This document shows, piece after piece, positions 26,546 to 37,828 of a DNA stretch of 64,000 bases. Location: positions 22,067,897 to 22,131,896 of the forward strand of contig CM119270.1 of NCBI GenBank assembly GCA_051294375.1, in the 5' to 3' direction. A program made the position numbers and the translations under genes. The DNA comes from Paraspadella gotoi. Its lineage: Eukaryota; Chaetognatha. A model generated the notes under the pieces. That model saw only the letters and a program-made list of their open reading frames with translations, was not told where the DNA came from and did no database searches. How positions within the stretch are numbered: the stretch's first letter is position 1; each line of letters starts with the position of its first letter.

Positions 26546-26618
26546 TGACGCACACAACTCTGGAACATTCTGACTGCGCGTTCAAGTGCGATAACGAGGC
26601 TCTTTATGACGTCTGCAG
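26546..26618 (+). pseudogene. Alpha-tubulin exon 5
   Basis: Acceptor TTTAG, then [20 protein letters not shown] and DVC plus two bases of an Arg codon. Donor CAG|GTGTGT starts a GT repeat. MV of the usual CAFMVDNEA is replaced by KC. Confidence 0.85.
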
Positions 26619-26823
26619 GTGTGTGTGTGTGGGAGAGATAGAGAGAGANNNNNNNNNNGAGAGAGAGAGATGATACAATGTAAGCAAAGACTTTTAATCA
26701 GTTTATCGCTCTTCTAATAGCCTTATTGCTTGTCATTATTGCTTACCTACATTGCTTTCCCTCATTGCTTGCCCTTATTGATTACCTTCATTGCTTGCCC
26801 TCATTGCTTGCCTCAATTCACAG

Positions 26824-26959
26824 ACGGAGTCTCGACACAGAACGACCAACTTACACAAACTTGAATCGACTTTTGGCTCAAGTGATTTCATCTATCACAG
26901 CATCACTCAGATTCGTTGGGGCATTGAATGTCGACTTTGCTGAATTTCAGACCAACTTG
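26824..26959 (+). pseudogene. Alpha-tubulin exon 6
   Basis: Acceptor TTCACAG; the first base completes Arg. The exon is 136 nt and fully open: [45 protein letters not shown]. Donor TTG|GTAAGT is consensus. The intron that follows is mostly (CT)n, and a 15-bp-type minisatellite lies just upstream of the exon. Confidence 0.9.
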
Positions 26960-27018
<59 letters not shown>

Positions 27019-27043
27019 ATCATTAACTCAACCTCGTTGCCAG

Positions 27044-27172
27044 GTGCCGTACCCTCACATCCACTTCCCGCTCGCTACCTACGCACCAATCATTTCGGCG
27101 GAAAAAGCTTGCCACGAGCAGCTTACCGCCGCCGAGAATACCAACGCCTGTTTTGAGCCGGCAAAACAATCA
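27044..27172 (+). pseudogene. Alpha-tubulin exon 7
   Basis: Acceptor TTGCCAG, phase 0, then [42 protein letters not shown]. The end is uncertain. CAATCAG|GCAAGC could be a GC donor, and an AAACAATCAGGCAA word is duplicated just after it. The next exon (about residues 302-352) was not found. Confidence 0.88.
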
Positions 27173-27254
27173 GGCAAGCAAAACAATCAGGCAAAGAAAA
27201 CAATTAGATGATGGAGATCGGTTACAGAATTATAATCCTGGGAGGAAAATGGCT

Positions 27255-27530
27255 TGGCCAATCAAGTCCCATTTTTTCGGTCAATCAAGCCCATTTTGGC
27301 AAGTAATCATGTTACCTGTCAGTCAATCAAGCCCCTTAACGGCAGGCAATCAAGCCCATGTTCTCAGCCAAGTAAGAAAAAGTTGTCAGTCAATCAATCT
27401 CCTAATGTCAGTAAATCAAGCCTCTATTCTCAGGCAATCAACCCATTTATGTCAGCCAATCAAGCCTATTTATGTCAGCCGATCAAGCACATTTATGTCA
27501 GCCAATCAAGCCTCTTTATGTCAGACACAG
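27255..27530. repeat. Minisatellite in a tubulin intron (GTCAGCCAATCAAGCC)
   Basis: About ten degenerate units of roughly 24-30 bp with the shared words CAATCAAGCC and TTTATGTCAGCC. Confidence 0.85.
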
Positions 27531-28074
27531 CCACAGTCCTTATTTTCTCTCTCGAGTCAATGAATCACTTTTTTCTTGTGACTTCAGTTGACTTCACGAT
27601 CGAAGGTGTAACTTTTTTTTTGAATCAGGATCTTAGTTGGAACATTTATTATCGTTGAAGTCGCAATTGACTTTTGACTCTTGAAACGATGATGAATGAA
27701 TCAAGGGAGGAGAGGATAACAACAACAACAAGTTACAAGTATAAAAACAGGTTTCATTGTATCATTTTTAGTTTTTGTCTTTTATTTCCTTTTTTATTCA
27801 TTTTAACTTCATTTCCTTTCATTTTTCCTTTTATTTATTCATTATCATTCATTTTCAATTCATTTCTTTCAAATTTCTCCTTAATTTTGTTCATACTCCT
27901 TCATTTTCACTTCATTGCTTTTTATTTTATTTTCCTTCATTTCTTTTCATTTTGTCTTCATTTAGTTCACTGGCATTCCCTTTCATATATTTCAGTCAAT
28001 ATTAACCATTGATTATTTTTCCTTTTTTTTATATCATTTCTTTCATCCTCATTCTATATGTTTATTTTCTCCTC

Positions 28075-28352
28075 CATTTGATTCATCCTCATATCCATTT
28101 TATCCATTTTCTCCTCCATTTGTTTCATTTTCATTCCATTTATCCATTTTCTCCTCCATTTGATTCATCCTCATTCCATTTATCCATTTTCTCCTCCATT
28201 TGATTCATCCTCATTTCCCATTTATCCATTTTCTCCTCCATTTGTTTCATTTTCATTCCATTTATCCATTTTCTCCCCATTTGTTTCATTTCATTCCATT
28301 TATCCATTTTCTCCTCCATTTGATTCATCTTCATTCCATTTATCCATTTTCC
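28075..28352. repeat. 40-bp minisatellite in a tubulin intron
   Basis: About seven copies of a 40-bp unit containing ATCCATTTTCTCCTCCATTT and GATTCATCCTCATTCC, ending seven bases before exon 8. Confidence 0.9.
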
Positions 28353-28359
28353 CGTTTAG

Positions 28360-28504
28360 ATTGGCATTAACTACCGGGTGGAGATTTGGCCAAAGTCCAA
28401 CGGGCCGTCTGCACGTTGAACAACACCACAGCCATCACTGAAGCGTGGGCAAGACTTAACCATAAGTTTGATTTGATGTATGCGAAGAGAGCATTTGTCC
28501 ACTG
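28360..28504 (+). pseudogene. Alpha-tubulin exon 8 (broken)
   Basis: Acceptor GTTTAG, then IGINY. The QPPTVVP codons are lost with a frame change (19 bases fewer than expected). [37 protein letters not shown] and RAFVHW then follow in the new frame. Donor CACTG|GTGAGT. The C-terminal exon with the acidic tail was not found downstream. Confidence 0.88.
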
Positions 28505-28509
28505 GTGAG

Positions 28510-28523
28510 TAACGGGTGGTGGA

Positions 28524-28554
<31 letters not shown>

Positions 28555-29337
28555 GATAAAGAGAGAGAAAAGAAAGAAAGAGAGAAAGATAGAAAGATAG
28601 ACAAACAAAGAGTGATATAAAAAGAAAGACATATTGACAAACATACAGACGTACAGTCAGACAGACAGACAGGCATTTTTCTGGTCCAAATAAGAAAAGG
28701 CGACAATAAATTTGTGTAGTAAAAAATTTTAAAATCAAATTAGATGAGAAAATGTATATAATAATAATAATAGTAAATAACGTAAGTAGTGTGTGTGAAT
28801 GCCTAATAATGATAAAAAAAATAATATTATGTGATTATGTATAATTAATCAACGATTTTGTATCTAAATAAGCAAATGATGACATTTTTTATAATAAGGT
28901 TAATAAATATGCCATGCTTTGCATTGTGTATAAAATGATTATCAGATATGTATATTTCGTTCAGTCCCTCAATGACGGAAACGTTATGTTGAAATTAAAA
29001 AAAATCGTAAAACTTATGGAAATATGATAATCGAAACCGATATCATAAATATAAAAAGTAATAGCAAAGCAAATTTGGATAATGTTTTTTCATACTTTAG
29101 AGTTTAGTTTAGACAAAAGAAAAAGTTAAAATAGCTTCGGATGTTTTACTAAAATACCAAATTTTTTTCTATAAAATGAGTCCATTGCTTATTTCATCTT
29201 TGAGGACAAGCAATAAGGAAGAAGCCCAACAAAAATTATTGCCAAGATCAACAACCGTGAAAGCAAACAAGTTTACAAGCAGCCCAGCGACGAAGAAATA
29301 AAAGAGAAACAGGAATAAGAAATACAAACAAAAATGT

Positions 29338-29382
<45 letters not shown>

Positions 29383-29395
29383 GTTATAACTTTTT
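28510..29395. other. AT-rich non-coding stretch
   Basis: (GA)n lies at 28525-28560, then AGAAAG/AGACA words to 28675, AT-rich sequence, and (CT)n at 29340-29380. I searched it for the C-terminal tubulin exon and did not find one. Confidence 0.6.
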
Positions 29396-29396
29396 A

Positions 29397-29652
29397 GTTG
29401 CGCCGCGAGTACTCGTGGAGCAACTCTATAAGTCACTTTTCGGTCCGTCGGTCCGTGGGCCGTCGGTATGTCTGTCCGACGGTCTATCCCACTTACGTTA
29501 AAAACGGTTATAACTTGCCTATACTTTGTTGCTCATTTGTTAAAAATCAAATCTAAGCGACTACTGGCGCCGCCTTTTGTTTTTAAAGAAATGTTATTAA
29601 CTATAAGGAATAAATGACATGTTAAGTAAAAAGAAAAGTAATGCGGCGCAAC
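29397..29652 (+). mobile_element. GTTGCGCCGC MITE, full-length copy
   Basis: The ends are inverted: GTTGCGCCGC at the left and GCGGCGCAAC at 29643-29652. Near the left end CGCGAGTACTCG with flanking GTTGC and GCAAC forms a hairpin. A GTCACTTTTCGGTC segment and GTCGGT/GTCTGTCC repeats follow. Copies or fragments lie at 5478, 32338, 33380, 37222 and 37612. No coding capacity. Confidence 0.7.
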
Positions 29653-30014
29653 ACTTTGTTAGTTTATAAGACAGTTTATTTATTTGCAACAACAATTTAT
29701 TTTTAGTTATAACTGATTCATTTGTAAAAAGTAAAAGAAAATAGCAAAAAGCAAAAATTCAGAAAGAGCAAAAAGCCAAATCTGAAAAAAGAGCAAAAAG
29801 CATAAAACTGAAAAAAAGTAGAACAAATTTAATTTTCGATTTGTGGAGAAAAGAAGCAGAACCCAAATGGAGACAATGAAACGGGGTTAGGAAAGGGTAA
29901 GTTAAAGTAGGAATGGGTGGGGCTCAGTGACATCAAGTAGGCGGAAATTTAGACAGGAGACAAAAAGAAATACAAATTAAAACCTCTTGACCTTAAGCTT
30001 TTATTTTTTCTTAA

Positions 30015-30288
30015 ATGTTCTTGTCCTAGATATCTGCTTGTTGATTAGCACCCCTTGTCCTTCAGCATTCCTTGTCACTTGGATCACCTTGTACTTAAGC
30101 ACCCCTTGTCTCTCAGATTCCCTTGTTCAACAGCACTCCTTTTCCTTCGGATTTACTTGTCCTTCTGCACCCCTTATTCCTCATATAACCTTGTCACTCA
30201 AACCGCTTTGTCTTTCAACACAACTTGTCCTTCGGATTTCCTTGTCCTTAAGCTCACTCAACCAAGCGAAGCCAAAATGGCTGATCGT

Positions 30289-30340
<52 letters not shown>

Positions 30341-30345
30341 TCTGA
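30015..30345. repeat. CCTTGTCCTT minisatellite and (GTC)n
   Basis: 30015-30255 holds about a dozen degenerate copies of a 15-20 bp unit around CACCCCTTGTCCTTCAG. A GTC trinucleotide array of about 17 units follows at 30292-30340. The 126- and 96-codon frames are readings of both. Confidence 0.85.
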
Positions 30346-30369
30346 GACTCATTCTGTCAATCGTTGACA

Positions 30370-30890
30370 ATTTAGAGGAAGAGGAGGGTGGGGGAGGGAG
30401 AGAGGGAGGAAGGGGGAGGGAGAGAGGAAGGGAGAGAAGGAGGGAGAGAGGGAGAAAGGGAGGAAGGAGGATCGAGAGAGAGGATGGGAGAGAAGGAGGG
30501 AGAGAGGGAGGAAGGGGGAGGGAGGAAGAGAGGGAGTGAGGCGAAAAAGTGAAAGAGCGGAATTCGTGCTGAATCATCGAGGACTCGCGGATCGACTCAA
30601 GACCAGGATTTATAATTGTAAATGTAATGTTAAAAAAATCCTTATCTTTGCTAAATGATTATTTATGGCAACTAATTTGATCATCTTGCCATTCTTTCTT
30701 TTAATGTAGTTTATTCCGTTTAGATATACAGACATTCAGACAATGAGTCATTGACACGTAACAAGCAGACGTAAAATCGATCCCGTGAGAAAAACTCACA
30801 TTTTATCGATTCTCAATTCGGTGACATAAAAATCGCATTCATTTCTGAGTGAGAGGAGGCGAGAAAATGAGGAAAAAGGGAAAGAATAAA

Positions 30891-30928
<38 letters not shown>

Positions 30929-30981
30929 AGAGAAGAAGAGAGAAGAGAAGAGAAGAGAGAGAGCGAGTGGAAGAGAGAGGG

Positions 30982-31033
<52 letters not shown>

Positions 31034-31093
31034 AGAGAGAGAGAGAGAGAGAGAGAGATAGACACAGAGAGAGAGAGAGAGAGATAGTGACAC

Positions 31094-31142
<49 letters not shown>
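30370..31142. repeat. Purine-rich (GGGA/GA) tracts
   Basis: GGGAGAGAGGGAGG words lie at 30370-30540. (GA)n with AGAAGAG interruptions lies at 30895-31142. The sequence between is AT-rich and unremarkable. Confidence 0.9.
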
Positions 31143-31148
<6 letters not shown>

Positions 31149-31261
31149 AAACAGTTCAACTATAAAATAAAAGAAAATCTTTTTGGATCCGAAGAGAATT
31201 TCATTTGTATTCGGAAGACGAAAGCAGGAAATTTACGGCGACTTCGTCTCGTTTGACTTTC

Positions 31262-31378
31262 TTCGTCGTCGTCGTCGTCGTTGTTTTCGTCGTTGTCGTC
31301 ACTATCCTTGTCATCATCATAATTGTCATCGTTGACGTTTTTGTCATTGATATCACCATCATCAACATCATCATTATT

Positions 31379-31425
<47 letters not shown>

Positions 31426-31710
31426 TGAATAGATTTTATAGATTTGGCGCCTTCTTCAGATATTTTTGTCATCGTTTTCATTGTCGTCGTCATCGTCATC
31501 GTCATCGTCATCATTGTCATCATCATCGTCATCATCGTAGTCCACCTCGTTTTAATCGTCATCTTCATCGCCTTCATCGTTTTCATCGTCGTCATCTTCA
31601 TCGTTGTCATCGTCATCGCCATCATTGTGATCATCATCGTCATCATTGTCATCATCATCGTCGTCGTCATCGTCATCGCCGTCATCGTCTTCATCATCAT
31701 CATCCCCCCG
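31262..31710. repeat. (GTC)n and (ATC)n trinucleotide blocks
   Basis: GTC/GTT at 31262-31310, a perfect ATC run near 31378-31422, and a mixed GTC/ATC block at 31465-31705. Frames of poly-Val/Ile, poly-Asp, poly-Ser or poly-Met follow from it. Confidence 0.95.
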
Positions 31711-31872
31711 CCAACAAAGACATGTCCGCCTCTCGGGATTTTATTTCGGCGTCAAAAGATCGAGAATCTTACCTCTGGTTTTTTCCCTGAGCGAAAGTTA
31801 AAACAATAAAAAACAAGAAAAAGAAACAAAAAAACACGAAAACACGAAAACCATAAAATAAACTAAGAAACT

Positions 31873-31992
31873 TAACAATTTAAAATCAACAGTAAAAGCA
31901 AAATAATTAAAGTATTACGCTGCTCAGAAACCAAACATTTAAAATCAAAAGTAAGAGCGAAAGAATTAAAGTATTTCGCTGCTCATAAACTA
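31873..31992. repeat. Tandem duplication of about 58 bp
   Basis: Two adjacent copies contain ATTTAAAATCAA, AATTAAAGTATT and CGCTGCTCA. Confidence 0.8.
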
Positions 31993-32104
31993 TCTGTAAG
32001 AAAGGGCTATTAGGGGACAGTTTTATCAACGCTGTTCCTAACAACTGCTAATCTTGACTCTTCATCCAAAAGTGCACCATGAAACGTCGACATGATGAAG
32101 TTGG

Positions 32105-32180
32105 ATTCTCAGCTTAGTTGGTAATCATCCATTTCACTTCCTCCGGCGTGAAGGACGAATTCGATCCCCCTAATTGGCAG
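32105..32180 (+). repeat. tRNA-like sequence (SINE head or tRNA relic)
   Basis: An A-box-like CAGCTTAGTTGGTAA is followed about 40 bases later by a B-box-like GAATTCGATCCCC, which is the spacing of pol III internal promoters. The acceptor arms do not pair convincingly, so a working tRNA gene is unlikely. Confidence 0.45.
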
Positions 32181-32337
32181 CTCATTATGGTGTGAAAAAA
32201 AAGAAAATAACCAAAAAATTATAGGTAAACAAATGGTTTAAATCTTGCCTGAACAATAAAAATCTCAGGATGAAAAAATTCCTATGCGTTTTTGAATTAC
32301 AACTCTTTTCTACCGGCGCTTATAAAATTGTCACCAT

Positions 32338-32500
32338 GTACTCGTGGCGCAACTAAAAACGATAGTGTCGTCTGTAGACAAGATTTAAAAAGAAATGCTT
32401 AGCCGTGTATGTAGTCGACTAAATGCATTGCGCGGATTCGAACCTATGACCTTTTAGTTGTTGGGAATTTCGAAGGTCATTCTATTTAGTCAGTCAGTCG
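32338..32500 (-). repeat. MITE end fragment and minus-strand B-box-like sequence
   Basis: 32338-32357 is the inverted end of the GTTGCGCC family (GTACTCGTGGCGCAACTAA). At 32435-32455 the minus strand contains ATAGGTTCGAATCC, a good pol III B box, but the upstream A box is weak. Confidence 0.4.
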
Positions 32501-32509
32501 CAAACAAGT

Positions 32510-32924
32510 TGAGGTTTTGGATTCTGAAATAAGAAAACCAAAGTCGGTCAGAGGAGACGAGCAAATGGTAGCATTCAAATAGTGTCGTGCGAAAAGTGAC
32601 GGGCAATAGGTCACGTTTGATTTAAGACATGCGCTCAATGACATGCGCTCAATTGCATGTGACATGAAAACATTTTATGTGATGATCTGTGAATGACCAC
32701 ATTTTCTTTTAAACAAGCGGTTTCACACACAGTTGCAATCAGAAACATGCAGTCGCGCGGTTGCATTCATTCAAACAAATCCTTTCCACATTATCGATCC
32801 AATTATTTCCTTCGCAATAACAAATTGTGAAGGCAAAACCGAATGTCACTAATCACTTAACGCGTAAGGTTTCTCGACAAACGATCAATCTATGTATTAA
32901 TACGAAATAGCATGTGCGCTAAAA

Positions 32925-32925
<1 letters not shown>
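32510..32925. other. Non-coding stretch, nothing recognised
   Basis: The sequence is moderately complex without simple repeats. No open frame over 60 codons with a recognisable motif, and no RNA gene. Confidence 0.5.
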
Positions 32926-32930
<5 letters not shown>

Positions 32931-32981
<51 letters not shown>

Positions 32982-33095
32982 TCTCACTCATCTCCAACGT
33001 GAAAGCGCGAGGCTCATTAAAAGTATCCTTGATTAAAAGAGCCTGAAAAGAATTCTCTTGATGAGCACAAAGAAAGAAAGGAAAAAAGGAATAAA

Positions 33096-33130
<35 letters not shown>

Positions 33131-33172
33131 GAAAAAAGAAAGAAAGAAAGAAAGACAGAAAGAATGAAAGGA
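32931..33172. repeat. (CT)n and (GAAA)n arrays
   Basis: CT array at 32931-32979 and a GAAA array with GGAAAA interruptions at 33070-33170. Confidence 0.95.
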
Positions 33173-33379
33173 ATAATAAGAACGGTAATTCCAATGTGTT
33201 GCGCCGCAGTGACTTTATTTTGTTTTGTAAAGTTTTTTAGTTTTTTCGGTTTTTTAATGAACATAAAATTGAATTAAAGAAAGGTTGTTTTACTTAAGTA
33301 AATATAAAATCAATTGCTATAGATTGAGAAAAGAAAATTAAAAAAATATTCATCCAATGAAAAATGGTACGCATTTTTT

Positions 33380-33577
33380 TGGTATCACTCACGAATGGAC
33401 ACTGGGTAGATTTAGGAATTCCTGAGGGCGGTGCTCGCAGTCTCTTAGATTTGAGGTTTTTTCTGTCTTAACAAATGAGCAACCAACTATAGGAAAATTA
33501 GCTGCATTTTTAACGTAAATTGGACAAACCGACAGACCGACCGAAAAGTGACTTATAGAGTTGATCCGCAACTAAAA
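33380..33577 (-). mobile_element. GTTGCGCCGC MITE copy, minus strand, internally deleted
   Basis: On the minus strand it begins AGTTGCGGATCAACTCTATA and continues with AGTCACTTTTCGGTCGGTC. It matches the element at 37222 through TTTGTTAAGACAG. The GCGAGTACTCGC hairpin of the family is missing. At its left, GGTACGCATTTTTTTGGTAT is shared inverted with 62455-62490. Confidence 0.65.
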
Positions 33578-33704
33578 AGAAAGGAAGAAAAAAAAGAAAA
33601 AAAGGGCATGAGTACTTTTCAATCGCCAGGTTTTTCCTTATTAAAAACTACACTCACACGGAATATCTGTAGTCGGGAATTGCAATATGTTCACTTCGCC
33701 AATA

Positions 33705-33790
33705 AACATGTCACCTTCAGTCGTGACCCGGTGGCTCATTGAGTAATACCATCAGCTCGTCACCATTTGGTACCGTTATCGATGCCATTT
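33705..33790 (+). mobile_element. tRNA-derived SINE, 5' fragment
   Basis: CAGTCGTGACCCGGTGGCTC then ATTGAGTAATACCATCAGCTC preserves the A-box region missing from other copies. It ends in a partial duplication of ATTTGGTACC and has no body. Confidence 0.65.
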
Positions 33791-33799
33791 GGTACCTTA

Positions 33800-34835
33800 C
33801 CTTCCTCCATTTTCTCTCTTTTTCCTTTTCCCTCCAGTTCCTCCAATTTCCTTTTCTTCCATTTTTTTTCTTTTCTTTTTCCTTTATCTCCTCCATTTTC
33901 CTCCAAATCCAGTATTTTCCTTTTTTTTGCCATTTCTTNNNNNNNNNNNNNNNNNNNNNNNNNNNNNNNNNNNNNNNNNNNNNNNNNNNNNNNNNNNNNN
34001 NNNNNNNNNNNNNNNNNNNNNNNNNNNNNNNNNNNNNNNNNNNNNNNNNNNNNNNNNNNNNNNNNNNNNNNNNNNNNNNNNNNNNNNNNNNNNNNNNNNN
34101 NNNNNNNNNNNNNNNNNNNNNNNNNNNNNNNNNNNNNNNNNNNNNNNNNNNNNNNNNNNNNNNNNNNNNNNNNNNNNNNNNNNNNNNNNNNNNNNNNNNN
34201 NNNNNNNNNNNNNNNNNNNNNNNNNNNNNNNNNNNNNNNNNNNNNNNNNNNNNNNNNNNNNNNNNNNNNNNNNNNNNNNNNNNNNNNNNNNNNNNNNNNN
34301 NNNNNNNNNNNNNNNNNNNNNNNNNNNNNNNNNNNNNNNNNNNNNNNNNNNNNNNNNNNNNNNNNNNNNNNNNNNNNNNNNNNNNNNNNNNNNNNNNNNN
34401 NNNNNNNNNNNNNNNNNNNNNNNNNNNNNNNNNNNNNNNNNNNNNNNNNNNNNNNNNNNNNNNNNNNNNNNNNNNNNNNCCATTTTCTTTCTTTTTCCTT
34501 TTTCCTCCATTTCCTCTCTTTTTTCCTCCATTTCCAATTTCTTCCATTTCCTTTCTTCTTTTTCCTCCGTTTCCTCCATTTTCCTTTATCCTCCATTTTC
34601 CTTTTCCTCAATTTTCTCTATTTTTATTTTCTTCCATTTTCTTTTTTTCCCTTTTTCCTCCATTTCCTCTCTTTTCCACATTCCTCCATTTACTTTCTTT
34701 TTCCTTTTTCTTCAATTTTCTCTCTTTTCCACTTTCCTCCATTTTCTTTCTTTTTCTTTTTTCCTCCATTTTCTTTCTTTTTCCTTTTTCCTCCATTTCC
34801 TCCGTTTTGTCCTCTTTCCTTCCTTCTGAATAGAA
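33800..34835. repeat. CCTCCATTTTC minisatellite flanking a 541-base gap
   Basis: TTTCCTTTTTCCTCCATTTT units occupy 33800-33938 and 34480-34830, and N fills 33939-34479. The gap is most likely more of the same array. The large X-filled frames are artefacts. Confidence 0.9.
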
Positions 34836-34871
34836 ACCAGTGAGTTGAGGCTGATTGCGCGGACCCGAGAG

Positions 34872-34922
<51 letters not shown>

Positions 34923-35323
34923 TACGGAGTAAGATAGAGAGTAAGAGAGTGAGAGATTAAGAGAGCGACTGGTATTTGCAAACCAGGATAAAGATTTTCC
35001 GTCTGATTGGCTCATTTTGACTTTATTTTCGGTTCAGGGAATAAGTATTTAAGCGAACATTTCAATGTTGTTATCCTTATAAATTGGTACAACCAATATA
35101 AAAATTATCCATCCATTTAATAAATAAGCTATCTTGTCCCTGACTTTGGACAGTCTTTAGTGATTTAAGGTGGTTTATATACTAGACTAACATTAATAGT
35201 ACTACTTATGTAGAAAAAAAATATAAAAATTATCCACTCATTTATTAAATTAGCTATCTTGCCCCTGAATTTGGCCTGGCTAAGGTGGTTTAAGGCCTCA
35301 ATCACTCTTACAAAATTATCACA
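34836..35323. other. Non-coding stretch with dispersed repeat pieces
   Basis: (GA)n lies at 34875-34920. Two related segments at 35075-35160 and 35220-35290 share AAAATTATCCA, AGCTATCTTG and GGTGGTTTA, and resemble 8730-8785. Confidence 0.55.
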
Positions 35324-35527
35324 NNNNNNNNNNNNNNNNNNNNNNNNNNNNNNNNNNNNNNNNNNNNNNNNNNNNNNNNNNNNNNNNNNNNNNNNNNNNN
35401 NNNNNNNNNNNNNNNNNNNNNNNNNNNNNNNNNNNNNNNNNNNNNNNNNNNNNNNNNNNNNNNNNNNNNNNNNNNNNNNNNNNNNNNNNNNNNNNNNNNN
35501 NNNNNNNNNNNNNNNNNNNNNNNNNNN
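35324..35527. other. Assembly gap (204 N)
   Basis: Run of N. The frames spanning it cannot be interpreted. Confidence 1.
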
Positions 35528-35693
35528 GTATGAAAAGACCACTCCCTTAAGTATTAGATCGGAGAATCCTTTATTGTACTTCGCATCAAAATACAAGAAG
35601 ATGAATTTTATGTATTATTTTTTTATTGTTTTAATTTTAAACATTTTTTTTCATTTAATTATCACTTTCTTTCTCTATTCTATATTTGTTTCT

Positions 35694-35694
<1 letters not shown>

Positions 35695-35726
<32 letters not shown>

Positions 35727-35931
35727 CTTTTGTCTGCATTCGAATATCATGAAATTCATTTTTTTTTATTTCTCCAATTTCTTCCGCCAGAGGGAGGGAG
35801 AGAAAAAGAGAGAGAGAGAGAGAGACAGAGAGACAGAGAGAGAGAGAGAGAGATGGTGCTTTGCCTTTGTGTTCGAACTGGTTGATGTTTTTCCCTCGAT
35901 ATATGTAGTTTCATGTCTTTCTTTCTTTCCT

Positions 35932-36003
<72 letters not shown>

Positions 36004-36768
36004 TCCTTCTTTTCCTTCATTCCTTCATTTATGGTCTGAGATTGAGTTTCTCTTCTTACACGAGGCCGCAATTTCTTTTCGATTCGATGTCACACATGTC
36101 ACCCTGAAACCCGGTTACCGGGTGACATCCCCAAAGAAATATTTCCAAAATTGAAATTTCCCCAGATATTTCTTTCAATTCATTCTCGGAATTCTGACTA
36201 GAATTGATCCCAACAGACTGACCAGATTTTAAATTACAAACGACATATAAAAAAAAAGCTTAGTGTGGAAGTCGATGCCACAAGCAGTTCACAACTGACC
36301 AACCTCATTTTTAATGACTGCCTGAATGAATATGAATGAATTCATACTTTAACTAATTGTCTGACTAATATTAATTTCATGCAGTCTCACCTACTTCAGT
36401 CTCACCTACTGCAGTCTCACCTACTGCGCCGATAACGACGCCGACGACGACGATGAGAGCAACGACAAAAATCAACGAATTAAAAATGAAAGTCGAATTT
36501 TGGTTCGACAGGCGCACGGAGCCTGCGGCGACCGCAGCAGGAAACGCCACCACTGTCGCCACTGTAGTTGCGCAAATGCTGTAGTCATTTGTCCTGTTGT
36601 TGTCATTGCGGTCGTCATCTTTGCTGTTGTAGTCATCGTTTTGAATGAGAGGGAGGGAGATAAAAAAAAGAGAGAGAGATAGTGCTTTTCCTTTGTGTTT
36701 GGACTCTGTCGTGGTTTTTCCCTTGATATATAGTAGTAGTTTCATGTCTTTCTTTCTTTCTTTTTTTT

Positions 36769-36864
<96 letters not shown>

Positions 36865-36870
36865 ATCATA
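35695..36870. repeat. (CTTT)n arrays around an extra copy of palindrome-arm sequence
   Basis: CTTT arrays lie at 35695-35722, 35923-36008 and 36748-36863. The last two are each preceded by the same segment (GTGCTTT.CCTTTGTGTT ... TTTCATGTCTTTC), so the block looks tandemly duplicated. 36022-36640 matches 47705-48250 directly and 42100-42660 inverted, including GGTTACCGGGTGACATCCCC-like sequence and the membrane-segment-coding motif described at 48065. Confidence 0.85.
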
Positions 36871-37220
36871 GATTTTTACATAACAAAAATAAGATAAATA
36901 GAGTAACAAAATTCAAAAGTAATTACTATAAAAATAGATTTTGTCTGCATCAAATTAGAGAACAGCAAAAACTAAAACATTCAGAATTTTAGATAAAACG
37001 AAGACGAATTTTCTCTCCTATTTATTCCTATATCTCAAAGCTACAAGTAATACGAGAAAGTTACATTAGTTAATTCATCACAGAAGTCACATTATTTAAG
37101 TCACATTAGTCAAAGTCACATATTACTCCACTCACCCGTTGTGCCCAATAACTGCGACTCGAAATCACTCCGTTTAAAGAACCCAATAGACGCCACACGG
37201 ATTTAAGTGAAAAATGTTTT
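36871..37220. other. AT-rich non-coding stretch
   Basis: Nothing recognised. Short AAGTCACATTA repeats lie near 37085-37115. Confidence 0.6.
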
Positions 37221-37221
37221 A

Positions 37222-37400
37222 AGTTGCGCCGCGAGTACTCGCGGAGCAACTCTTTAAGTCACTTTTCGGTCGGTCTGTCGGTTGCTCTGTCGGCCGGTCT
37301 GTCTGTCTGTCCGACTTACTTTAAAATGCACATGATTGCTCTTTTGTTAAGACAGAAAAAACTCAAATCTCAGACACTGCTAGCGCCACCTTCAGGAAAT
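37222..37400 (+). mobile_element. GTTGCGCCGC MITE copy with perfect 16-bp palindrome
   Basis: Starts GTTGCGCCGCGAGTACTCGC then GGAGCAAC. CCGCGAGTACTCGCGG is a perfect palindrome inside an outer GTTGC/GCAAC stem. GTCACTTTTCGGTCGGTCTG and GTCTGTCTGTCC follow. No right terminal repeat found. Confidence 0.7.
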
Positions 37401-37611
37401 CCTAAAACTAAAATGAAATAAAAGATGGAATTTTGATGCAGTGCATGTTATAAATATATAGGCAATAAAATTATTGTAGTCATGTAGTCATGTTATGTCA
37501 TATCATGTTTTTTTAAGTCATGTTATGTCATGTTATGTCCCGTCATGTTATGTCATAAGAAATAAACGTGATAAGGCAGTCTCTACAACACATTTGATTT
37601 ATCAATCTTGT

Positions 37612-37828
37612 AAGTCACTTTTCGGTCTGTTGGTCTGTCGGTATGTCTGTCCATTGGACTGTCCCACTTACGTTAAAAACGCTTATAACTTGCCTATAGT
37701 TTGTTGCCCATTTATTAAAAATCAAATCTAAGCGACTACTGGCGCCGCCTTTTGTTTTTAAAGAAATCTTATAAACTATAAGGAATAAATAACATGATAA
37801 CTAAAAAGAAAAGTAATATGGCGCATCA
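37612..37828 (+). mobile_element. GTTGCGCCGC MITE copy, 5'-truncated
   Basis: Begins at AGTCACTTTTCGGTCTG and closely follows 29435-29650 through TAAGCGACTACTGGCGCC to AAGTAATATGGCGCA. A TCATGTTATG minisatellite (37475-37555) lies just upstream. Confidence 0.7.

Noticed and set aside
31160-31809. Acidic, Met-rich, Ser-rich and Val/Ile-rich frames
   Set aside because: All are frames of the same GTC/ATC trinucleotide blocks.
33717-34843. Several 230-360 codon frames on both strands
   Set aside because: They span a 541-base N run and a CCTCCATTTTC minisatellite.
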